This document shows, piece after piece, positions 22,385 to 26,000 of a stretch of DNA of 26,000 nucleotides. Source of the stretch: Chrysomallon squamiferum (Eukaryota > Mollusca > Gastropoda > Neomphalida > Peltospiridae); the NCBI GenBank assembly GCA_012295275.1, contig CM022667.1:1141443-1167442 (forward strand), read 5' to 3'. The notes beneath the pieces are model-generated. The model did no database searches and had not been told where the DNA came from. It was given only the letters and a program-made list of their open reading frames with translations. Position 1 is the stretch's first letter. Each line of letters opens with the position of its first letter. The translations under genes and the position numbers were made by a program.

Positions 22385-22885
22385 ATAACCTAAGCCCCTC
22401 TTTGTTGTAATATTCTTAAACAGTTCATATTTATAAAAGTAAAGAAATTACAAAAACACAAACACAAAAAAAAAAAAAAAAAAGTATTCTTAAACAGATC
22501 ATATTTCAATCTATAAGCAAAGAACAAAGCCCTGCTTTCATATATTTTTAAACTGTTTATATTTGTACAAGATAAAAAAATTACAATTTAATATCCTTAC
22601 CAAAGAATTTCCAAAACAAACACATTAAACCCCCCTTATTGTAATATCCTTATAAAAGAATTAAAAAACAAACACATTAAACACTTCCTTACTGTAATTA
22701 ATATCCTTACCAAAGAATTACAAAAATAAACCCACTCAACTCTCCTTACTGTAATATCCTTACCAGATTTTTACAAAAATAAACACATTTGCTCCTATTT
22801 CATTGCAATATTTTTAGACAATTTATACGTGCACTAATCATCATTTCAAAAAAACAAACAAATAAATAAAACTAAACACACTAAC
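22385..22885 (+). repeat. Degenerate tandem array resembling the adjacent exon-intron junction
   Basis: About six diverged units share the pattern CACATTAAACCCC(C)TTATTGTAATATCCTTA, for example near 22388, 22527, 22620, 22674, 22731 and 22785. The last units are spaced 54-60 bp. The pattern resembles the real junction of the outer-helix exon at about 22877-22910 (CACACTAACCCCATCTCTGTTATAATGAG), suggesting that the array descends from duplicated donor-site DNA. A poly-A run lies at 22467-22483. Confidence 0.6.
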
Positions 22886-23164
22886 CCCATCTCTGTTATA
22901 ATGAGTTTTAAGATTGTTGTATTCTACTGCTGTTAGTTTGGCTATGTTTTCTTGTTGGGCTGTCATTTTAAAGAGAGGCTGGTACCCTCCCACAGTGATG
23001 GTGACAGTGGCCTCAAAAGGAGGGTTCTCCTGAAAGACGGTGTTTGCGAAGGAGAAGAGGACCAGTGGGAACCAGATGATGAAGATGATGACAAGGAGCA
23101 GCAGTCCTCCTACTCCGTATTTTATAATAGTCTTCCTCCTCATAGCTCTGGGTGTGGGGTACGT
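22886..23164 (-). CDS. Piezo: Piezo channel, internal exon (outer pore helix and start of cap)
   Basis: This 279-base exon (93 codons, phase 0 at both ends) has acceptor TTTATTTCAG and donor GTTAGT. It starts TYPTPRAMRRK, the basic stretch preceding the membrane, then KYGVGG and a strongly hydrophobic run including IIFIIWFPLVLFSF, the outer pore helix of Piezo. After the helix comes the start of the extracellular cap, with FEATVTITVGGYQPLF and TAQQ, both family-typical. It ends NRDG. The channel forms trimers, and this helix together with the inner helix lines the central pore module. The acceptor is immediately preceded in the intron by a (TATC)n microsatellite. The donor side seeds a diverged tandem array in the next intron (22385-22885). 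Confidence 0.97.
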
Positions 23165-23173
23165 CTGAAATAA

Positions 23174-23187
23174 ATAGATAGATAGAC

Positions 23188-23234
<47 letters not shown>

Positions 23235-23340
23235 GAGATAAATAAATAAATAAATATACAGATATAGACAGATAGATAAATAGATTAATAGATATATAGA
23301 TATAGATAGATAAAGACAGATAAATAAATAAATGGAATGA
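23174..23340 (+). repeat. (GATA)n microsatellite beside an acceptor
   Basis: About 15 GATA units with GACA variants (23174-23234), then mixed TAAA/GATA units. The tract starts about ten bases from exon 22886-23164. Confidence 0.95.
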
Positions 23341-23852
23341 ATGAGCAAATAAATATATAAACAAAAAGAATGATGAATAAATAAGCAAATAAAATAAAAA
23401 CATTAATGAATTAATGAATAAATAAATATAATGAGTGAGTGAATAAATAAGTAAATAAAAAAAAAAAAAAAATAAATAACATTTAAAAATAAAAAAAAAT
23501 AAAGAAAGAAAATAAAATAAATATTATTTAAAAATAAATTTATAGAATTTTGTAATAAATCATAGATTAAAATTAAATTATGTAAATAATAAAAAATAAA
23601 AAAAAATAAACTGAACTGTAATAATAATGATCATAAAAAAATGACTGAGCATGATTAAATAAATAAATAAAAATGATGATAATTAATTATAATTCATAAA
23701 TCCCTGTTTAAATTTTAAGATATATTATAAAAAAAAAAATAAAAAAAAAAAAATGAATCAATCAATAATAAAAAAATAAAAAATAAAAAATAAAAATAAA
23801 TAAAAAAAAAAAAAAAAAAAAATAAATAAATAAATAAATAAATAAAATAAAA

Positions 23853-23899
<47 letters not shown>

Positions 23900-24130
23900 A
23901 ATAAAATAAAACAAAACAAATAAATAAATAAAACAAAATAAATAAATAAAATAAAATGAAACAAAATAAATAAATAAAAAATAAAATAAAAAAAAATAAA
24001 ATAAAATAAAATAAAACAAAAAAAATAAAAAATAAATAAATAAATAAAACAAAATAAAATAAAATAAAATAAAACAAAATAAATAAATAAATAAAATAAA
24101 ATAAAATAAAATAAAACAAAATAAAAAAGC
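23341..24130 (+). repeat. TAAA / TAAAA microsatellite block filling an intron
   Basis: Mostly AAAT and AAAAT units with A-runs and CAAA variants, densest from 23736 to 24126, reaching to within a few bases of the donor of exon 24137-24284. Confidence 0.95.
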
Positions 24131-24136
24131 TCTCAC

Positions 24137-24284
24137 AGCCTCTGCTCGCCGCCAGCACTTGAGTACAAAGATGTTTGCGTAGATGTCTTCCATCTGCAGC
24201 CAGGACCCCAGCGCCAGCGTCGTGTCTGTCCAGATCCAGTCCATCAGAGCTCGGAGCTCCAGCAAGAACGGGATAGCCAGGAAA
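24137..24284 (-). CDS. Piezo: Piezo channel, internal exon (anchor domain, PFEW motif)
   Basis: The acceptor is TTTCCCAG and the donor GTGAGA; the exon is one base plus 49 codons, ending in phase 0. It encodes FLAIPFLLELRALMDW, then WTDTTLALGSW, EDIYANIF and LKCWRRAEA. PFLLELRALMDW (codons at 24236-24271) is exactly PF-x2-E-x6-W, the signature of the Piezo anchor. The glutamate of this motif (codon 24257-24259) aligns with a residue known in mouse Piezo1 (E2133) to affect conductance and block, and it is present here. The anchor wedges between blade and pore. Immediately after the donor the intron becomes a long (T)nA microsatellite. The acceptor has degenerate duplicate copies upstream (see 24320-24447). 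Confidence 0.97.
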
Positions 24285-24319
24285 CTGGGAAAACATAATT
24301 TTTAAAATATAACATTCGT

Positions 24320-24447
24320 AGAATGGGATTGCCAGGAAACTGTGAAAATATAATTATTAAACTAAAATCTGGAAGAATATAATATAATAAGGTAGAAAAA
24401 AGTTTAATTTTCAAAAAGAAGATTGCCAACAATCTGGAGAAATGTAA
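24320..24447 (-). repeat. Degenerate duplicate copies of an exon start and its 3' splice site
   Basis: The acceptor and first codons of the anchor exon (TTTCCTGGCTATCCCGTTC) recur at 24321-24344 as TTTCCTGGCAATCCCATTC preceded by TTTTCACAG, 55 bases upstream. A more diverged copy with TTTCTCCAG lies near 24418-24445. The nearer copy is a plausible decoy acceptor, but 55 is not a multiple of three, so its use would shift the frame. Confidence 0.75.
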
Positions 24448-24727
24448 GATATTAATGATTAAAAGCAAAATTTTTAAAATACATTTTTAATCAGTTTCAA
24501 TTTCCGATATGATTATAGATTTTAATCCAACAAAACAAAATAATGAAATTGCAATAACAATAAATAAATAATACCAAAAAAACAATAATGTTAATAAAAA
24601 TACTGATATCATGTCATTAATAAAAAAAATTAATAATAAAAACAAATATAAATTTTAAGAAAATAAGAAGAAAATAAATAACAAGATACAAACTAAAAAA
24701 AGTTGATAAATTATTCTAAGTAGAAAC

Positions 24728-24860
24728 ATAACAAGATAGGTAACCCATTAAAAATAAAATCTTTATAATAATAACAAGGCAGATAACCCATTATAAACAA
24801 AATCTTTATAATAATAACAAGAACAGATAACCCTTTATAAACAGAAAAATTATAATACAA
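24728..24860 (+). repeat. Short degenerate tandem repeat, period about 46 bp
   Basis: Three copies of ACAAG...AGATAACCCATTATAAA...TCTTTATAATAATA lie in the intron just below the donor of exon 24888-25046. The GATAACCCTTTATAAA part weakly resembles the exon-intron junction ACTTACCCTTTGAAGA, so the array may have grown from it. Confidence 0.6.
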
Positions 24861-24887
24861 AAACTGCACATTTTGTTGTTGACTTAC

Positions 24888-25046
24888 CCTTTGAAGAGGA
24901 AGAGGTTGAGATAATTGTATTTCTTGGTGAGGAAGTTTCCGAGGATCCTGGTAGGATACCCACAGCGGATCTGATAGGCAGACAGTCCAAAATAAACACA
25001 CTTGATGAAGTACCACAGCATGGCTGGCACATTGTCGTTGAAACTC
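24888..25046 (-). CDS. Piezo: Piezo channel, internal exon (helix before anchor)
   Basis: The exon starts after TTCTGCAG with one base (G), completing AGG (Arg) with the previous exon. It ends with GG before GTAAGT, so glycine is completed by T of the next exon. The 52 whole codons run from SFNDN to FLFK. They contain WYFIKCVYF, LSAYQIRCGYPTRILGNF and LTKKYN, one of the most conserved blocks in Piezo proteins, lying between the last blade helices and the anchor. Lengths and phases fit exactly (1+156+2). Of the exons here, this one and the next identify the family most clearly. Its donor lies beside a short 46-bp-period repeat in the downstream intron (24728-24887). Confidence 0.97.
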
Positions 25047-25339
25047 CTGCAGAATGGAATATTCATTGTTAAAGTATAGAGTGTTATTTATAAATGTATA
25101 AAATTATAAATGTATTTGTTTTCTTTACTTAATTTCTTTAATTGTTAATTTATTTTAAAAAAATAATAGTAATAATTTTACGAGTGTGTTAGATAAAGTG
25201 ATGTTTATGTGTTATATATGTAAAGATAAAAAGTTTTGTATGTGTGTGTGTTTTTGTAAAGAGAAAGAGAGAGGTAGAGGAAAAAGAGAGAAATACCTTT
25301 ATATATATAAGATTAAAAATAAATAAGATAAAGTAAGTA

Positions 25340-25362
25340 AATAAATAAATAAATAAATAAAC
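25340..25362 (+). repeat. (TAAA)n microsatellite
   Basis: Short TAAA run in the intron between the first two exons of the window. Confidence 0.85.
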
Positions 25363-25452
25363 ATACAGCATATGTACAATTATTTATTTTTTCTCTCTCA
25401 TTGTCACTTTCACACACATACAAATACAATTACTTTCTGTATCTGAAATTTT

Positions 25453-25476
25453 ACACACATGCACACACACACAGAT

Positions 25477-25512
<36 letters not shown>

Positions 25513-25527
25513 ACACACACACACACA
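25453..25527 (+). repeat. (AC)n microsatellite
   Basis: AC repeat with ATGC, GATGC and ATAC interruptions, about 30 bases downstream of the donor of exon 25555-25721. Confidence 0.95.
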
Positions 25528-25554
25528 TCTTTTGTTAAAAAAAAACAAATTTAC

Positions 25555-25721
25555 CTCCCAGTGACAGCAGGTAGAACAAAGAACATCCAAACATGGACTA
25601 TAATGACCAGGAATATTTGGAAGATGAATTTTCCGAGAACGTTCTTTCTGAGAAACAAGGCTCTGTCAATGATGATGAGAGCAAACTGTGCAATCAGCAT
25701 GATCAAGAATGGTACGGGAAT
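25555..25721 (-). CDS. Piezo: Piezo channel, internal exon (late blade transmembrane helices)
   Basis: This is the most 5' exon of the gene in the window. It begins in phase 0 after a TTTTCTCAG acceptor and ends with two bases (AG) of an arginine codon before a GTAAAT donor. It encodes 55 whole codons from IPVPFLIML to LPAVTG. Two hydrophobic stretches flank a basic loop containing DRALFLRK and VLGK, which matches the conserved late-blade helical unit of animal Piezo proteins. The following WMFFVLP segment is also typical of the family. The product is a plasma-membrane mechanically gated cation channel; this part lies in the peripheral membrane blade that feeds into the pore module. Earlier exons must lie beyond 26000. 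The family call is very secure because every following exon continues it in frame. Confidence 0.95.
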
Positions 25722-25830
25722 CTGAGAAAACAATCAAGAAATGAGATATTACAGTCTGAGTTACATCTGAGAAAAAGAATCATGAAATATAGATATTAAA
25801 CTGTGAAACATATCTGAATAAATAAACATG
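25720..25830 (+). repeat. Degenerate 45-bp tandem repeat containing the acceptor of the first exon
   Basis: ATCTGAGAAAA begins at 25720 and again at 25765, with the following ~35 bases also alike, and a weaker third copy starts near 25813. On the minus strand each good copy contains TTTCTCAG. The first is the real acceptor of exon 25555-25721; the second would add 45 bases beginning ATG TAA, that is, an in-frame stop. Confidence 0.65.
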
Positions 25831-26000
25831 CAAAAAAAAACATATTTGGAGAAACATTTTGAGTTATGTCTAAGAATAATAAATATGAAATAAAATATAC
25901 TGTGAGTGATAGCTGAACAGAATAAATATGAAATAAACCATATAATTTTAGGTAAATCTGAGAAAAATAAAATTAAATTAAGTGCTGTAGTTTGAGTTGT

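Noticed and set aside
23715-24296. Longest open frame in the window (193 codons, minus strand)
   Set aside because: It reads the Piezo anchor exon in the wrong frame and then a TAAA microsatellite. The real exon is 24137-24284 in a different frame.

Overview
The window looks like nuclear DNA of an animal. It is very AT-rich, full of microsatellites (AAT, AAAT, AC, TC, GATA, CAGA, poly-A) and minisatellites, and its only recognisable gene is split into short exons by introns with GT..AG boundaries. The protein is metazoan-type Piezo. The base composition and repeat style suggest an invertebrate, perhaps a mollusc, but this is an inference and no marker here fixes the taxon.

Only one gene is recognised, on the minus strand: the 3' part of a Piezo mechanosensitive cation channel. 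Reading right to left, eight internal exons (25555-25721, 24888-25046, 24137-24284, 22886-23164, 21926-22095, 21258-21374, 20694-20773, 19518-19725) join in one unbroken frame. They encode the last blade helices, the anchor with the PF-x2-E-x6-W motif, the outer pore helix, and the extracellular cap up to the start of the inner pore helix. The 5' part of the gene lies beyond position 26000.

The striking feature is the end of the gene. The exon ending at 19518 can be followed in frame by either of two intact terminal exons, at 14342-14594 (proximal) and 8437-8692 (distal). Both begin in the same splice phase with IIGLYVS, both end with RSPET..KWT and a stop, and each encodes the complete inner pore helix plus C-terminal domain. 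By eye they are about 55% identical. They differ at a pore-proximal position: the distal exon keeps the usual MFEEL, while the proximal exon has MFVQM. One Piezo gene could therefore make channels with two different pore exits (526 or 527 residues encoded in this window).

The introns hold several degenerate tandem arrays. At least three, and perhaps five, look like copies of the adjacent exon-intron junction. A 57-bp minisatellite lies in the intron before the proximal terminal exon, and a 58-bp (2 x 29) minisatellite lies between the two terminal exons. Microsatellites run almost to the splice site at several exons.

From 8436 down to 1 no protein-coding gene is seen. It holds AT-rich sequence, simple repeats, a diverged ~130-155-bp tandem repeat (347-1000), a long TC tract, an exact 182-bp duplication and one GC-richer unique block (4560-4776) that ends in a plausible minus-strand poly(A) signal.
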